Of a stretch of DNA of 64,000 bases, positions 1 to 11,373 are shown one piece after another (position 1 is the stretch's first letter; every line of letters starts with the position of its first letter). Below the pieces are notes generated by a model. It saw nothing but the letters and a program-made list of their open reading frames with translations, was not told the DNA's origin and did not search any database. Origin of the DNA: Oxalobacteraceae bacterium OTU3CINTB1 (GTDB lineage Bacteria > Pseudomonadota > Gammaproteobacteria > Burkholderiales > Burkholderiaceae_D); assembly GCA_024123955.1 (NCBI GenBank), contig CP099652.1, positions 2,604,001 to 2,668,000 on the forward strand, written 5' to 3'. Made by a program: the position numbers and the translations under genes.

Positions 1-1
1 C

Positions 2-169
2 CTCGGTTACGGCTTCTTCGACGAAACCGAATTGCATCCGCCGATGGCCGGTGGCGGCCAGGGCTACGGCTTCTTCCAGCCGCTCGATGAGATCCGCGCC
101 AACGCCAAGGAGGGCAACGACGACGCCAACGGCTACGGCTTCTTCCAGCCGGTCGAGCAGATCCGCGCC
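2..169 (+). repeat. Three GYGFF motifs in the CheA linker
   Basis: The protein-level motif GYGFF occurs at nt 5, 62 and 131. The last two copies extend to GYGFFQPLDEIRANA and GYGFFQPVEQIRAAA, are 69 nt apart, and are almost identical at the DNA level over about 39 nt. The first copy (GYGFFDE) is cut by the window edge and could be preceded by more. The position matches the flexible linker between P2 and P3. Confidence 0.85.
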
Positions 170-1453
170 GCCGCCGGCATCGTGATCGAGGCGGCGCCGA
201 CGCCGGCCGTGGCCGAGGAACAGGAAAAGAAGGCCGCCAAGGAGAAGGGCGCGTCGGCCGGCGCCGAATCGTCGTCGATCCGCGTGTCGATCGAAAAGGT
301 CGACCAGCTAATCAACCTGGTGGGCGAGCTGGTGATCACGCAGGCGATGATCGAACAGCGCGTCGACACGCTCGATCCAATGGCGCACGAGCGCCTGCTC
401 AACAGCGTCAGCCAGCTGACCCGCAACACCCGCGATCTGCAGGAAGCGGTGATGTCGATCCGCATGATGCCGATGGACTTCGTGTTCTCGCGCTTCCCGC
501 GCATGGTGCGCGACCTGGCCGCCAAGCTGGGCAAGAAGGTCGACTTCATCACCAACGGCGCCGCGACGGAACTGGACAAGGGCCTGATCGAGCGCATCGT
601 CGATCCGTTGACGCACCTGGTGCGCAATTCGATCGACCATGGCATCGAGATGCCGGACGTGCGCCGCGCGGCCGGTAAAAGCGAGTCGGGCCGGCTGTTC
701 CTGTCGGCCTCCCACCAGGGCGGCAACATCATCATCGAGGTATCGGACGATGGCGGCGGCTTGAACCGCGAGCGCATCCTCGCCAAGGCCGAACAAAACG
801 GCCTGCCGGTCAGCGACACGATGAGCGACGCCGAAGTCTGGCAGCTGATCTTCGCGCCCGGCTTCTCGACCGCCGAAACGGTGACCGACGTCTCCGGCCG
901 CGGCGTCGGCATGGATGTCGTCAAGCGCAACATCACCGCCATGGGCGGCGTGGTCGACATCCGCTCGGCCAAGGGTTTCGGCACCACGATTTCGATTTCG
1001 CTGCCGCTGACGTTGGCGATCCTCGACGGCATGTCGATCCGGGTCGGCGAGGAGGTCTACATCCTGCCGCTGGGCTTTGTCATCGAGTCGCTGCAGCCGG
1101 TGGCCGACGACGTCAAGGAAATCAGCGGCAAGGGCCGCGTCATCAAGGTGCGCGGCGAGTACCTGCCGCTGGTGCCTTTGTACCAGATGTTCGACATCAC
1201 GCCGCGCTTCACCGATCCGACCCAGGGTATCGTGGTCATCATCGAGACGGACGGCCGCAAGGCGGGCCTGTTCATCGACGACCTGGTCGGCCAGCAGCAG
1301 GTGGTGGTCAAGAACCTGGAATCGAATTACCGCAAGGTGGCCGGCATTTCCGGGGCCACCATCCTGGGCGACGGCGGCGTGTCGCTGATTCTCGATGTCG
1401 CCGCATTGATACGCTCGTCGCGCCAGCTGTCCGACGAACAGATTTTCTCCTGA
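2..1453 (+). CDS. cheA: Chemotaxis histidine kinase CheA, C-terminal part (5' truncated by window)
   Basis: The open frame enters from the window edge, so the P1 phosphotransfer and P2 domains are missing. What remains starts with a linker holding three GYGFF motifs. It is followed by the P3 dimerisation helices (from about nt 270, VSIEKVDQLINLVGELVIT), the P4 ATP-binding domain (N box LVRNSIDHGIE near nt 615, G1 box DDGGG near nt 750, G2 box GRGVGMD near nt 898) and the P5 CheW-like regulatory domain from about nt 1020 to the stop. CheA autophosphorylates in receptor arrays and donates phosphate to CheY and CheB. It is the first visible gene of a cheA-cheW-mcp-cheR-cheD-cheB run on the same strand. 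The family assignment is secure; the true start is outside the window. Confidence 0.97.
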   Translation, partial: LGYGFFDETELHPPMAGGGQGYGFFQPLDEIRANAKEGNDDANGYGFFQPVEQIRAAAGIVIEAAPTPAVAEEQEKKAAKEKGASAGAESSSIRVSIEKVDQLINLVGELVITQAMIEQRVDTLDPMAHERLLNSVSQLTRNTRDLQEAVMSIRMMPMDFVFSRFPRMVRDLAAKLGKKVDFITNGAATELDKGLIERIVDPLTHLVRNSIDHGIEMPDVRRAAGKSESGRLFLSASHQGGNIIIEVSDDGGGLNRERILAKAEQNGLPVSDTMSDAEVWQLIFAPGFSTAETVTDVSGRGVGMDVVKRNITAMGGVVDIRSAKGFGTTISISLPLTLAILDGMSIRVGEEVYILPLGFVIESLQPVADDVKEISGKGRVIKVRGEYLPLVPLYQMFDITPRFTDPTQGIVVIIETDGRKAGLFIDDLVGQQQVVVKNLESNYRKVAGISGATILGDGGVSLILDVAALIRSSRQLSDEQIFS

Positions 1454-1485
1454 CCCGAACCACGCAACATAGATAGGAAACCATC

Positions 1486-1974
1486 ATGGCAGACGTACTA
1501 ACCACAGGCGCAAACGAGATCGCCGGCCACGAATACCTGGCGTTCACGCTGGGCTCGGAGGAATACGGCATCGACATCCTCAAGGTGCAGGAGATCCGCG
1601 GCTACGAAGTGGTCACCCGCATCGCCAACGCGCCCGAGTTCATCAAGGGCGTGATCAACCTGCGCGGCATCATCATCCCGGTGGTGGACATGCGCATCAA
1701 GTTCAACCTGGGCGAGCCGGTGTACGACCAGTTCACCGTCGTCATCATTTTGAACATCAGCGGCCGCATCGTCGGCATGGTGGTCGATTCGGTGTCCGAC
1801 GTGACCACCCTGACGCCGGAGCAGGTCAAACCGGCGCCGGAAATGGGCACCGCCTTCAGCTCCGACTACATGATCGGCCTGGGTACGATCGACGAACGCA
1901 TGCTGATCCTGGTGAACATCGACAAACTGATGTCGAGCGCCGAGATGGGCTTGATGGAACAACTGGCGGCCTAA
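1486..1974 (+). CDS. cheW: Chemotaxis coupling protein CheW
   Basis: A 162-residue single-domain CheW protein. Recognisable stretches are [19 protein letters not shown] near the N-terminus, [13 protein letters not shown] in the middle and [18 protein letters not shown] at the C-terminus, all typical of the two-barrel CheW fold. It couples chemoreceptors to CheA in the cytoplasmic signalling array. It starts 32 nt after cheA with an AGGAAACC ribosome-binding site just upstream of the ATG, and is clearly in the same transcription unit. Its length is normal for the family. Confidence 0.97.
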   Translation: MADVLTTGANEIAGHEYLAFTLGSEEYGIDILKVQEIRGYEVVTRIANAPEFIKGVINLRGIIIPVVDMRIKFNLGEPVYDQFTVVIILNISGRIVGMVVDSVSDVTTLTPEQVKPAPEMGTAFSSDYMIGLGTIDERMLILVNIDKLMSSAEMGLMEQLAA

Positions 1975-2108
1975 AACTTGCCCCCGAAGCGGCCAGTAGC
2001 CGGCCGCGGAAGCGCCCCACAGAGGGCGTGCCAAACGACTATAACGATCATCGGCCTGGTAGTACCGTTCCGGCGACTTACGCACAGATAGCATAGGGGA
2101 GAAACAAC

Positions 2109-3845
2109 ATGAATTTACGCGATTTCACCATCGGTACACGGCTGCGCATCGGCTTCGGCGGCATTTTGCTGATCCTGGTGGCGATGGTCCTGATGACCAA
2201 CTACCTCAACTTCAGCAACAAGAGCAAGCTGACCACGGGCCTGGAGCTGAGCACCGCCAAGAACCTGCAGGCGGCGGCGATGAAAAGCTCGATGCTGGAA
2301 ACCGGCATCGCCATGCGCAATATCGGCCTGCAATCGGACGTGAGCCTGATGCAGAAGGAAGAGCAGAAGGTCAAGGACCAACGCGCGCGCTATGACAAGG
2401 CGGTCGCCGACCTCAAGGCGCTGGGCCTGAACGACGACGAGAAAAAGGTGCTGGGCGAGATCTCCAAGCTCGACGCCGACACCGACAGCGCCTTCAAGGA
2501 GGCGATCGGACAAGTGCTGGCGTTTAACAGCGAAGGCGCGGCCAAGGTCATTTCCGGCCGCATCGATCCGCTCAACCAGCAAACGCTGACGCAGATTAAC
2601 AAACTGGTCGACATGCAGCAGGCCGACGCCGCGCATGTGATGGAAGGTTCCGTCACCGCCGACCGTTCGCTGATGTTCGTGTTGTTCGGCCTGGGCGCGG
2701 TGGCCGTGGCCCTGGGCGTGGTCTTCGCGGTGGTGATCACCCGTTCGATCGTGGTGCCGCTATCGGGCGCGGTGGCGGTGGCCCAGCGCGTGGCCTCGGG
2801 CGAGCTGACCTCCGACGTGCGGGTCGAGGGCAAGGATGAAACGAGCGAATTGCTGCAGGCGCTGCGGGACATGAACGACAGCCTGGCCAAGACGGTGGGC
2901 GAGGTGCGCAGCGGTACCGAACTGATTACCACGGCGTCGCACGAAATCGCCGCCGGCAACGCCGACCTGTCGTCGCGCACCGAGTCGCAAGCGAGCTCGC
3001 TGGAGGAGACCGCGTCGTCGATGGAAGAATTGACGTCGACCGTCAAGCAGAACGCCGACAACGCCCGCCAGGCCAACCAACTTGCGGTGACCGCGTCGTC
3101 GGTGGCGGAGAAGGGCGGCAGCGTGGTGTCGCAGGTGGTCGAGACCATGGGCTCGATCAAGGCCAGTTCCAGCAAGATCGTCGACATCATCGGCGTGATC
3201 GACGGGATCGCCTTCCAGACCAACATCCTGGCGCTGAACGCGGCCGTGGAAGCGGCGCGCGCCGGCGAGCAGGGTCGCGGCTTCGCGGTGGTGGCGTCGG
3301 AAGTGCGCAATCTGGCGCAGCGCTCGGCCGGCGCGGCCAAGGAGATCAAGGAATTGATCGGCGATTCGGTCGACAAGGTCGATGCGGGCAGCCGCCTGGT
3401 CGACGAGGCCGGGCAGACCATGGACCTGATCGTGACGTCGATCCGCCAGGTGGCCGACATCATGGGCGAGATCACCGCCGCCACGCAGGAACAAAGCAAC
3501 GGCATCGAGGAAGTCAACCAGGCCATCACCCAGATGGACGAGATGACGCAGCAAAACGCCGCGCTGGTCGAAGAGTCGGCCGCCGCCGCCGAGAGCATGC
3601 AGGAGCAGGCCGAGTTGCTGGCGAAGGCGGTCAGCGTGTTCAAGCTGGCCGACGATGTCGGCCTGCGCCGGCCGGCCGCCGCCATCGCCGCGCCGCCGGC
3701 GGTCAAGCGCGCCGCGCCCAAGCCGGTTGCCGCGCCAACCGCAGCGGCGGTAGCGGCGCCGGCCAAGGCCAAGCCCAAGGCGCCGTCGGCGCCGAAGAAA
3801 CTGACCACCTCACAGACCAGCGGCGACGAGTGGGAAGAGTTTTAA
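2109..3845 (+). CDS. Methyl-accepting chemotaxis protein with C-terminal CheR/CheB docking pentapeptide
   Basis: A 578-residue transmembrane chemoreceptor. A first membrane helix lies at about residues 14-33. A periplasmic four-helix-bundle-like sensor region follows, then a second membrane helix at about 189-211, a HAMP domain to about 265, and a long cytoplasmic coiled-coil signalling domain. The conserved hairpin tip ([20 protein letters not shown]) is at about residues 365-385. After a Pro/Ala/Lys-rich tether of about 60 residues the protein ends in DEWEEF, which fits the xWxxF pentapeptide that binds CheR and CheB in enteric receptors such as Tar and Tsr. The next gene is cheR, which supports a docking role. 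The ligand cannot be predicted. Confidence 0.95.
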   Translation: MNLRDFTIGTRLRIGFGGILLILVAMVLMTNYLNFSNKSKLTTGLELSTAKNLQAAAMKSSMLETGIAMRNIGLQSDVSLMQKEEQKVKDQRARYDKAVADLKALGLNDDEKKVLGEISKLDADTDSAFKEAIGQVLAFNSEGAAKVISGRIDPLNQQTLTQINKLVDMQQADAAHVMEGSVTADRSLMFVLFGLGAVAVALGVVFAVVITRSIVVPLSGAVAVAQRVASGELTSDVRVEGKDETSELLQALRDMNDSLAKTVGEVRSGTELITTASHEIAAGNADLSSRTESQASSLEETASSMEELTSTVKQNADNARQANQLAVTASSVAEKGGSVVSQVVETMGSIKASSSKIVDIIGVIDGIAFQTNILALNAAVEAARAGEQGRGFAVVASEVRNLAQRSAGAAKEIKELIGDSVDKVDAGSRLVDEAGQTMDLIVTSIRQVADIMGEITAATQEQSNGIEEVNQAITQMDEMTQQNAALVEESAAAAESMQEQAELLAKAVSVFKLADDVGLRRPAAAIAAPPAVKRAAPKPVAAPTAAAVAAPAKAKPKAPSAPKKLTTSQTSGDEWEEF

Positions 3846-3893
3846 ATCTTAGTTCTAAAGACAGCATCAGCGCAGTAAACCAAGGAATACCCC

Positions 3894-4769
3894 ATGCCGC
3901 ATACTAAAGACACCGTCAAAGAGTTCGATTTCAACGCCAAGGATTTCGAACGTGTTCGCGGCCTCATCTACAAACGCGCCGGCATCTCGCTGGCCGACAG
4001 CAAGCAGGAAATGGTCTACAGCCGCCTGGCGCGGCGGCTGCGCGCCACCGGCATCGCCTCGTTCGCCAAATACCTCGACGACCTCGAGGCCGGCCGGCTG
4101 GGCGAGGAGTGGGAGTCGTTCACCAACGCGCTGACCACCAACCTGACGTCGTTCTTCCGCGAGGCGCATCACTTCCCGCTGCTGGCCGAGCATGTGAAGA
4201 ACAAGCGCGAGCCGCTCACCATCTGGTGCTCGGCCGCCTCCACCGGCGAGGAACCGTACTCGATCGCGATGACCGTGTGCGAGGCGTTCAACACGCTGAC
4301 GCCGAACTGCCACATCATCGCCACCGACATCGACACCAATGTGCTGGCCCACGCCGAAAACGGCGTCTACACCATGGACCGGCTCGACAAGATGTCGCCG
4401 GAACGCTCGCGCCGCTTTTTCCTTAAAGGCAAGGGCGACCGCGAGGGCATGGCGCGCGTGCGCCCCGAACTGCGCAATATGATCACGTTCAAGCCGCTCA
4501 ACCTGCTGGCCGACGGCTGGCCGATCAGCGGCCAGTTCGACGTCATCTTTTGCCGCAACGTCATGATTTATTTCGACAAGCCGACCCAGCGCAAGATCCT
4601 GTCGCGCTTTGTCCCATTGATGAAGCCGGACGCCTTGCTCTTCGCGGGCCATTCGGAGAATTTCCTCTACGTGTCCGAGTCGCTCAAACTACGCGGCAAG
4701 ACGGTGTACGAGTTGGACGATCAACACCGCGGCGCCGCTCCGAAAAGCGGCGCGACCAACACGAGATAA
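3894..4769 (+). CDS. cheR: Chemoreceptor glutamate methyltransferase CheR
   Basis: A 291-residue SAM-dependent methyltransferase that methylates glutamates in chemoreceptor coiled coils, providing adaptation. It has the N-terminal helical CheR domain (about residues 10-70), the SAM-binding region CSAASTGEEPYS (about residue 111), the ATDID acidic motif and the FCRNVMIYFD motif (about residue 218). The ATG follows an AAGGAATACCCC ribosome-binding region. It lies 48 nt after the receptor gene and only 3 nt before cheD, so it is in the operon. Typical length. Confidence 0.97.
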   Translation: MPHTKDTVKEFDFNAKDFERVRGLIYKRAGISLADSKQEMVYSRLARRLRATGIASFAKYLDDLEAGRLGEEWESFTNALTTNLTSFFREAHHFPLLAEHVKNKREPLTIWCSAASTGEEPYSIAMTVCEAFNTLTPNCHIIATDIDTNVLAHAENGVYTMDRLDKMSPERSRRFFLKGKGDREGMARVRPELRNMITFKPLNLLADGWPISGQFDVIFCRNVMIYFDKPTQRKILSRFVPLMKPDALLFAGHSENFLYVSESLKLRGKTVYELDDQHRGAAPKSGATNTR

Positions 4770-4772
4770 CAC

Positions 4773-5369
4773 ATGGACTTAGAACAATTTGCCACGAACG
4801 TGTATTTCGACCGCACGTTCGATTGTGAAGCCGCCAAGATATTGCCCGGCGAGTATTACTTCACCAACAAGGATATGCTGATCGTCACCGTGCTCGGCTC
4901 GTGCGTGTCGGCCTGCATCCGCGACCGGGTCACCGGCCTGGGCGGCATGAACCACTTCATGCTGCCCGACGGCGGCGGCGACGGCAGCCCGGTCTCGGCC
5001 TCGGCGCGCTACGGCACCTACGCGATGGAGATATTGATCAACGACCTGCTCAAGGCCGGCGCCAAGCGCGAGAACATGGAAGCGAAAGTGTTCGGCGGCG
5101 GCGCCGTGCTCAAGGGCTTCACGGCGATCAATGTCGGCGAGCGCAACGCGGCCTTCGTGCTGAGCTTCCTCAAGACCGAGAAGATCCGCGTGGTGGCCGA
5201 GGACTTGAACGACATCCATCCGCGCAAGGTGTACTTCTTCCCGCGCACCGGCAAGGTGCTGGTCAAGAAGCTGATGCAAACCCATAACGACACCCTGGCC
5301 AAGCGCGAAATCGAATACGCCAGCCGCCTCAAGAAGGCGCCGGTCGGCGGCGAGATCGATCTGTTTTGA
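4773..5369 (+). CDS. cheD: Chemoreceptor glutamine deamidase CheD
   Basis: A 198-residue CheD protein, which deamidates selected receptor glutamines to glutamates so that they can be methylated. The catalytic Cys is visible at about residue 44 in LGSCVSACI and the catalytic His at about residue 61 in GGMNHFMLP. AKVFGGGAVLKGF further on is also characteristic. The start lies 3 nt after the cheR stop, indicating translational coupling. A cheD gene next to cheR and cheB is common in beta- and gammaproteobacteria that lack a fully enteric-type system. Confidence 0.96.
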   Translation: MDLEQFATNVYFDRTFDCEAAKILPGEYYFTNKDMLIVTVLGSCVSACIRDRVTGLGGMNHFMLPDGGGDGSPVSASARYGTYAMEILINDLLKAGAKRENMEAKVFGGGAVLKGFTAINVGERNAAFVLSFLKTEKIRVVAEDLNDIHPRKVYFFPRTGKVLVKKLMQTHNDTLAKREIEYASRLKKAPVGGEIDLF

Positions 5370-5415
5370 TAGTCACCGCAGTAGATAGAGGGCCAGGCCC
5401 GGAAAGTAGTATTTT

Positions 5416-6486
5416 ATGAAGATCAAAGTCCTCATCGTCGACGACTCCGCGCTGATCCGCAGTGTCATGAGCGAGATCATCAACAGCCAGGCCGACATGG
5501 AAGTGGTGGGCGTGGCGCCCGATCCGCTGGTCGCGCGCGAATTGATCAAGCAGACCAATCCCGACGTGCTCACGCTGGACGTCGAGATGCCGAAGATGGA
5601 CGGCCTCGATTTCCTGGAAAAATTGATGCGTTTGCGCCCGATGCCGGTGGTGATGGTATCCTCGCTGACCGAGCGGGGCTCGGAAATCACGATGCGCGCG
5701 CTGGAGCTGGGCGCGGTCGATTTCGTCACCAAACCGAAAATCTCGATCCAGGCGGGCATGCGCGAGTACACCGACCTCATCACCGACAAGATCCGCGCCG
5801 CCGCCAAGGCCCGCGTGCGCGCGCGCGTGCTGCCCCAGCCCGGCGCCGAGGGCCAGGCGCCCTTGCCGCAGCTGCGCAACCCGCTGACGTCGTCGGAAAA
5901 ACTGATCATCATCGGCGCCTCCACCGGCGGCACCGAGGCGATCCGCGAATTCCTGATGCAGATGCCGTCGGACTGCCCCGGCATCCTGATCGCGCAACAC
6001 ATGCCCGAAGGCTTCACCCGCTCGTTCGCCAAGCGGCTCGACAGCCTGTGCAAGATCTCGGTGCAGGAGGCGGCCGGCAACGAGCGGGTGCTGCCGGGCC
6101 ACGCCTACATCGCGCCTGGCCACTCGCACCTGTACCTGACCCGCAGCGGCGCCAACTACATGACCCGCATCGACCAGGCCGATCCGGTCAACCGCCACCG
6201 GCCGTCGGTCGACGTGCTGTTCCGTTCGGCGGCGCAGGCGGCCGGCAAGAACGCGGTCGGCGTGATCCTGACCGGCATGGGCAAGGACGGCGCGGCCGGC
6301 ATGCTGGAGATGCGCACCGCCGGGGCGTATAATTTCGCCCAGGACGAGGCCAGTTGCGTGGTGTTTGGCATGCCGCGCGAGGCGATCGCCGTGGGGGCCG
6401 CCCACGAGATCGGCGCGCTGCAGGCGCTGCCGGGCATGGTGCTGGGCCACTTGGCCGCGCATGGCGCGCGCGCCTTGCGGGTGTAA
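5416..6486 (+). CDS. cheB: Protein-glutamate methylesterase / glutamine deamidase CheB
   Basis: A 356-residue two-domain response regulator. The receiver domain (residues 1-125) carries the phospho-acceptor Asp at about residue 55 in [14 protein letters not shown] linker of about 45 residues leads to the methylesterase domain with the catalytic triad Ser169 ([10 protein letters not shown]), His195 (IAQHMPEGF) and Asp291 ([11 protein letters not shown]), all present. Phosphorylated by CheA, it removes methyl groups from receptors. It is the last gene of the contiguous chemotaxis run; a 144-nt gap then precedes cheY. Confidence 0.97.
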   Translation: MKIKVLIVDDSALIRSVMSEIINSQADMEVVGVAPDPLVARELIKQTNPDVLTLDVEMPKMDGLDFLEKLMRLRPMPVVMVSSLTERGSEITMRALELGAVDFVTKPKISIQAGMREYTDLITDKIRAAAKARVRARVLPQPGAEGQAPLPQLRNPLTSSEKLIIIGASTGGTEAIREFLMQMPSDCPGILIAQHMPEGFTRSFAKRLDSLCKISVQEAAGNERVLPGHAYIAPGHSHLYLTRSGANYMTRIDQADPVNRHRPSVDVLFRSAAQAAGKNAVGVILTGMGKDGAAGMLEMRTAGAYNFAQDEASCVVFGMPREAIAVGAAHEIGALQALPGMVLGHLAAHGARALRV

Positions 6487-6495
6487 TTGACAAGA

Positions 6496-6519
6496 ACCGG
6501 CGCTAAATGTGTCGCCGGT
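6496..6519 (+). terminator. Hairpin after cheB, weak terminator candidate
   Basis: A 7-bp perfect stem (ACCGGCG / CGCCGGT) with a 10-nt loop starts 10 nt after the cheB stop. No uninterrupted T-run follows, so it may be only a partial terminator or an RNA-stabilising hairpin separating cheB from cheY. Confidence 0.35.
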
Positions 6520-6630
6520 GACGTATTACTGCTACTTTGTTCGCCTTAGAGCAACGAAAATGCTATCCTACAACTTGATGGAAATTGTAGGCATTATTCA
6601 CAACCGCGTAGAGAATCAACGGAGTAATTC

Positions 6631-7020
6631 ATGGCTGATCCAAAGATGAAATTTTTAGTTGTTGACGATTTTTCGACGATGCGCCGCATCGTCCGGAATC
6701 TGTTGAAAGAACTGGGTTATGCCAATGTCGACGAGGCGGAAGACGGCGTGATGGCGCTGGCGAAGCTGCGCGCCGAATCGTTCGACTTCGTCGTATCCGA
6801 CTGGAACATGCCGAACATGGACGGTCTGACGATGTTGCAGAACATTCGTGCCGACCCGGCGCTGGCCAAGCTGCCGGTGCTGATGGTGACTGCCGAGGCG
6901 AAGAAGGAAAACATCATCGCCGCCGCCCAGGCCGGCGCCAACGGTTATGTGGTCAAACCGTTCACGGCCGCCACGCTGGACGAGAAACTGAACAAGATCT
7001 TCGAAAAACTCGGCGCTTGA
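6631..7020 (+). CDS. cheY: Chemotaxis response regulator CheY
   Basis: A 129-residue single receiver domain. The acidic pair is in VVDDF (residues 10-14), the phospho-acceptor Asp57 is in [12 protein letters not shown], the conserved Thr is in VTAEAKKEN and the conserved Lys in VVKPF. The [11 protein letters not shown] signature is the one seen in enteric CheY that binds the FliM switch. A good ribosome-binding site (AACGGAG) precedes the ATG. Phospho-CheY changes flagellar rotation. The next gene is an HDOD protein rather than the phosphatase gene cheZ. Confidence 0.96.
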   Translation: MADPKMKFLVVDDFSTMRRIVRNLLKELGYANVDEAEDGVMALAKLRAESFDFVVSDWNMPNMDGLTMLQNIRADPALAKLPVLMVTAEAKKENIIAAAQAGANGYVVKPFTAATLDEKLNKIFEKLGA

Positions 7021-7113
7021 TGATGGTTTAAGCAGCAAGGCGGCGCCGTCACGGCGCTGTCCCGCCCGTAGTCCGCGCTTGGCGCGCGGCCGCGGGGTTC
7101 ACCCCTCATAGCC

Positions 7114-8331
7114 ATGCACCAGACCAATTTCCTCGTTCGTGAGCCGTTGTTGGATGCCAAGCAGCGGGTGGTCGGCTATGAATTGTCCTGGCAGCAACAG
7201 CGCGCCGCGCCGGCGTCGACGCCGGCCGATCTGGAGTTGCTGGTTGATTTCGTCGCCGCCCAAATGGTCGACGAGGACAACGGCGGCAACTGGCTGCTGC
7301 GCGACAAAATCCTCTTTTTAGAAGCCGTGCCGGCGATGCTGTCGACCGATGCGTTGCATCGCCTGCCGCCGGAGCGCACGGTGCTGTCGCTCAAGGCGGC
7401 CGCGCTGGCCAATCCCGATACGCTGGCGGCGGTGCAGGCGCTGCGCGCCGGCGGTGTCGGCATCCTGTTGCGCGAGGCCGACCTGGCGCGCAGCGGGGCC
7501 CGCTTGCCGACCCTTGCTTCGTACGTCGAGGTGCGCTTTTCCGGCACCGACGTCGCCACCCAGGCGCGCACCTACGCCGCCTTCAAGCAATCGACGGTGG
7601 GCATGATCGCCCGGCCGGTCAGCAACTGGGCCGACTTCGACGCCTGCGCCGCGCTGGGGTTGAACGCCTTCGTCGGCAAGCTGCACCTGACGCCACGCAC
7701 CAGCTCGCTTTCGGGCGGCATGAATCCGGCGCAGACCATCATCATGCAGCTGATGCAGATGGTGCGGCAGAACGCCGATGTCGGCCAGATCGAAACCGTC
7801 CTCAAGCATGACGCCACCGTGTCGTACAAGCTGCTGCGCTTCATCAACTCCGCCGGTTTTGGCGCGGGGCGCGAGGTGCAGTCGATCCGGCAGGCGCTGG
7901 CGTTGCTGGGTTATACGCCGCTGTACCGCTGGCTGACTTTGCTGTTGGCGACGGCCAGCACGTCCGGCTATTCGCCGGTGCTGCTGGAGACGGCGGTGGT
8001 GCGCGGACGCCTGGCCGAGCTGCTGGGGCAGGCCGCACTGGGCAAGAGCGAGGCCGAGAATATCTTCGTCGCCGGCATGTTCTCGCTGCTGGACCGGCTG
8101 CTGGGCATCAGCATGAAAGAGGTGCTCGCCAACATTCAGTTGTCGGACGATGTAGTCACGGCATTGCTGACGCGCGGCGGCAAATACGGACCCTATCTGG
8201 CGCTGGCAGAGGCTTGCGAGCTCAATTCCGACCTGGTCGCCTCGCTGGCGGCGACGCTCAAGCTGAGTCCGGAAGACGTCAACACCGCGCACCTGTCGGC
8301 GCTGGCATGGGCGCAAAGCGTGGCCGCGTAG
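7114..8331 (+). CDS. YuxH-type signalling protein: degenerate EAL plus HDOD domain
   Basis: A 405-residue cytoplasmic protein. The N-terminal half begins with LVREPLLDAKQRVVGYEL, typical of EAL-domain proteins. It lacks an intact EAL catalytic motif and most metal ligands, so c-di-GMP hydrolysis is unlikely. The C-terminal half (about residues 195-390) is an HDOD domain (MQLMQMVRQNADVGQIETVL, then LLRFINSAGFG and FVAGMFSLLDRLLG). HDOD proteins are HD-superfamily relatives without catalysis, linked to chemotaxis, c-di-GMP and stress signalling. It lies 93 nt downstream of cheY on the same strand, suggesting a role in motility control. Confidence 0.85.
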   Translation: MHQTNFLVREPLLDAKQRVVGYELSWQQQRAAPASTPADLELLVDFVAAQMVDEDNGGNWLLRDKILFLEAVPAMLSTDALHRLPPERTVLSLKAAALANPDTLAAVQALRAGGVGILLREADLARSGARLPTLASYVEVRFSGTDVATQARTYAAFKQSTVGMIARPVSNWADFDACAALGLNAFVGKLHLTPRTSSLSGGMNPAQTIIMQLMQMVRQNADVGQIETVLKHDATVSYKLLRFINSAGFGAGREVQSIRQALALLGYTPLYRWLTLLLATASTSGYSPVLLETAVVRGRLAELLGQAALGKSEAENIFVAGMFSLLDRLLGISMKEVLANIQLSDDVVTALLTRGGKYGPYLALAEACELNSDLVASLAATLKLSPEDVNTAHLSALAWAQSVAA

Positions 8332-8415
8332 CGCTCTTTAAGCTGGCGCAAACGCGGGCTTGATATCTTTAGTGCGCGCGTTGACATGGCCGCGCCGCAG
8401 GTCGAAGATAAACGG

Positions 8416-8808
8416 ATGAACGCGAACTCCGACAAGGATTACATCGATGCCAAGAGCGACGCCATCCGTGCCGGAATGGATGGGCGGCTGGGTGCGTTCG
8501 AGGCGAATGTGAATGCGAAATTTGCCGAGGTAAGTGGGAAATTCGCCGAGGTGAGTGGTAAATTCGCGGCCGTGGACGCGAGCTTAGCCCAAGTGAGGAC
8601 TGAAATTAAAGAGTCGGCCGAGCGCGTGACTTTCCAGATGGTCAAATGGATGGTCGGCATATTCATCGCCACGCTGACTATTTTCTTCAGCTCGATGGTG
8701 TTTTTGCTGAATACCGCGATTCCAAAGTTGCAAGCCCAACCGATGCAGACGGTACAGCCCATTGTCATCCAGTTGCCACCAATGCCGGTGGCGCCTGCCC
8801 GACCTTGA
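8416..8808 (+). CDS. Small coiled-coil membrane-anchored protein, copy 1
   Basis: A 130-residue protein of unknown function. The first 70 residues are hydrophilic and predicted helical, with a short internal repeat (KFAEVSGKFAEVSGKFAAVD). One strong membrane segment (WMVGIFIATLTIFFSSMVFLL) lies at about residues 78-98. A Pro/Gln-rich tail ends the protein. I chose the ATG at 8416 rather than the in-frame ATG at 8386 because MNANSxKDYIDAK also opens the neighbouring paralogue. The same GATAAACGG string lies just upstream of both genes. The layout resembles DUF1640-like coiled-coil anchors, but that is only a resemblance. Confidence 0.75.
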   Translation: MNANSDKDYIDAKSDAIRAGMDGRLGAFEANVNAKFAEVSGKFAEVSGKFAAVDASLAQVRTEIKESAERVTFQMVKWMVGIFIATLTIFFSSMVFLLNTAIPKLQAQPMQTVQPIVIQLPPMPVAPARP

Positions 8809-8823
8809 TAAACGGTGCCGACA

Positions 8824-11008
<2,185 letters not shown>

Positions 11009-11026
11009 CCGTGCCGCCCCAAGTCC

Positions 11027-11236
11027 TTAGACTTTGTTCTGGTAGACGTAAGCTTGTTGCTTGACGGCCGACTCGAGCTGGCGTTCCTGCTCGTCGAGCG
11101 ACAGCGGCGCCTTGTCCCACAGCAGCGCGCGGCCCAGACGTTGTCCTTCTTCGATCGCCGGATTCTTTTCCTTCAGCGACTTGATGAACAAGGTGTGGTC
11201 GGATTCGTACATCGAATGTTGTTTAGAGAATTTCAT
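11027..11236 (-). CDS. DUF3460 family small protein
   Basis: A protein of about 69 residues, starting MKFSKQHSMYESDHTLF, that matches my recollection of the betaproteobacterial DUF3460 family. It is highly charged, has no signal peptide or membrane segment, and contains the conserved FIKSLKEKNP and LLWDKAP stretches. An ATG three codons upstream (at 11245) is an alternative start. It precedes scpA by 18 nt and is probably the first gene of a DUF3460-scpA-panC operon. Function unknown. Confidence 0.85.
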   Translation of the reverse strand: MKFSKQHSMYESDHTLFIKSLKEKNPAIEEGQRLGRALLWDKAPLSLDEQERQLESAVKQQAYVYQNKV

Positions 11237-11373
11237 ATAGTCCAAGTGAGTGGCTCAGCAATGGGTATTTTACCGCGACGCGGCACCGACGCGGTAATTC
11301 TATCGCCGCCGGCCACGCAAAGTGGCGGAATCGGGTATGCTCAAAGGGCTAATGTTGCAAAGATATAACTAAA

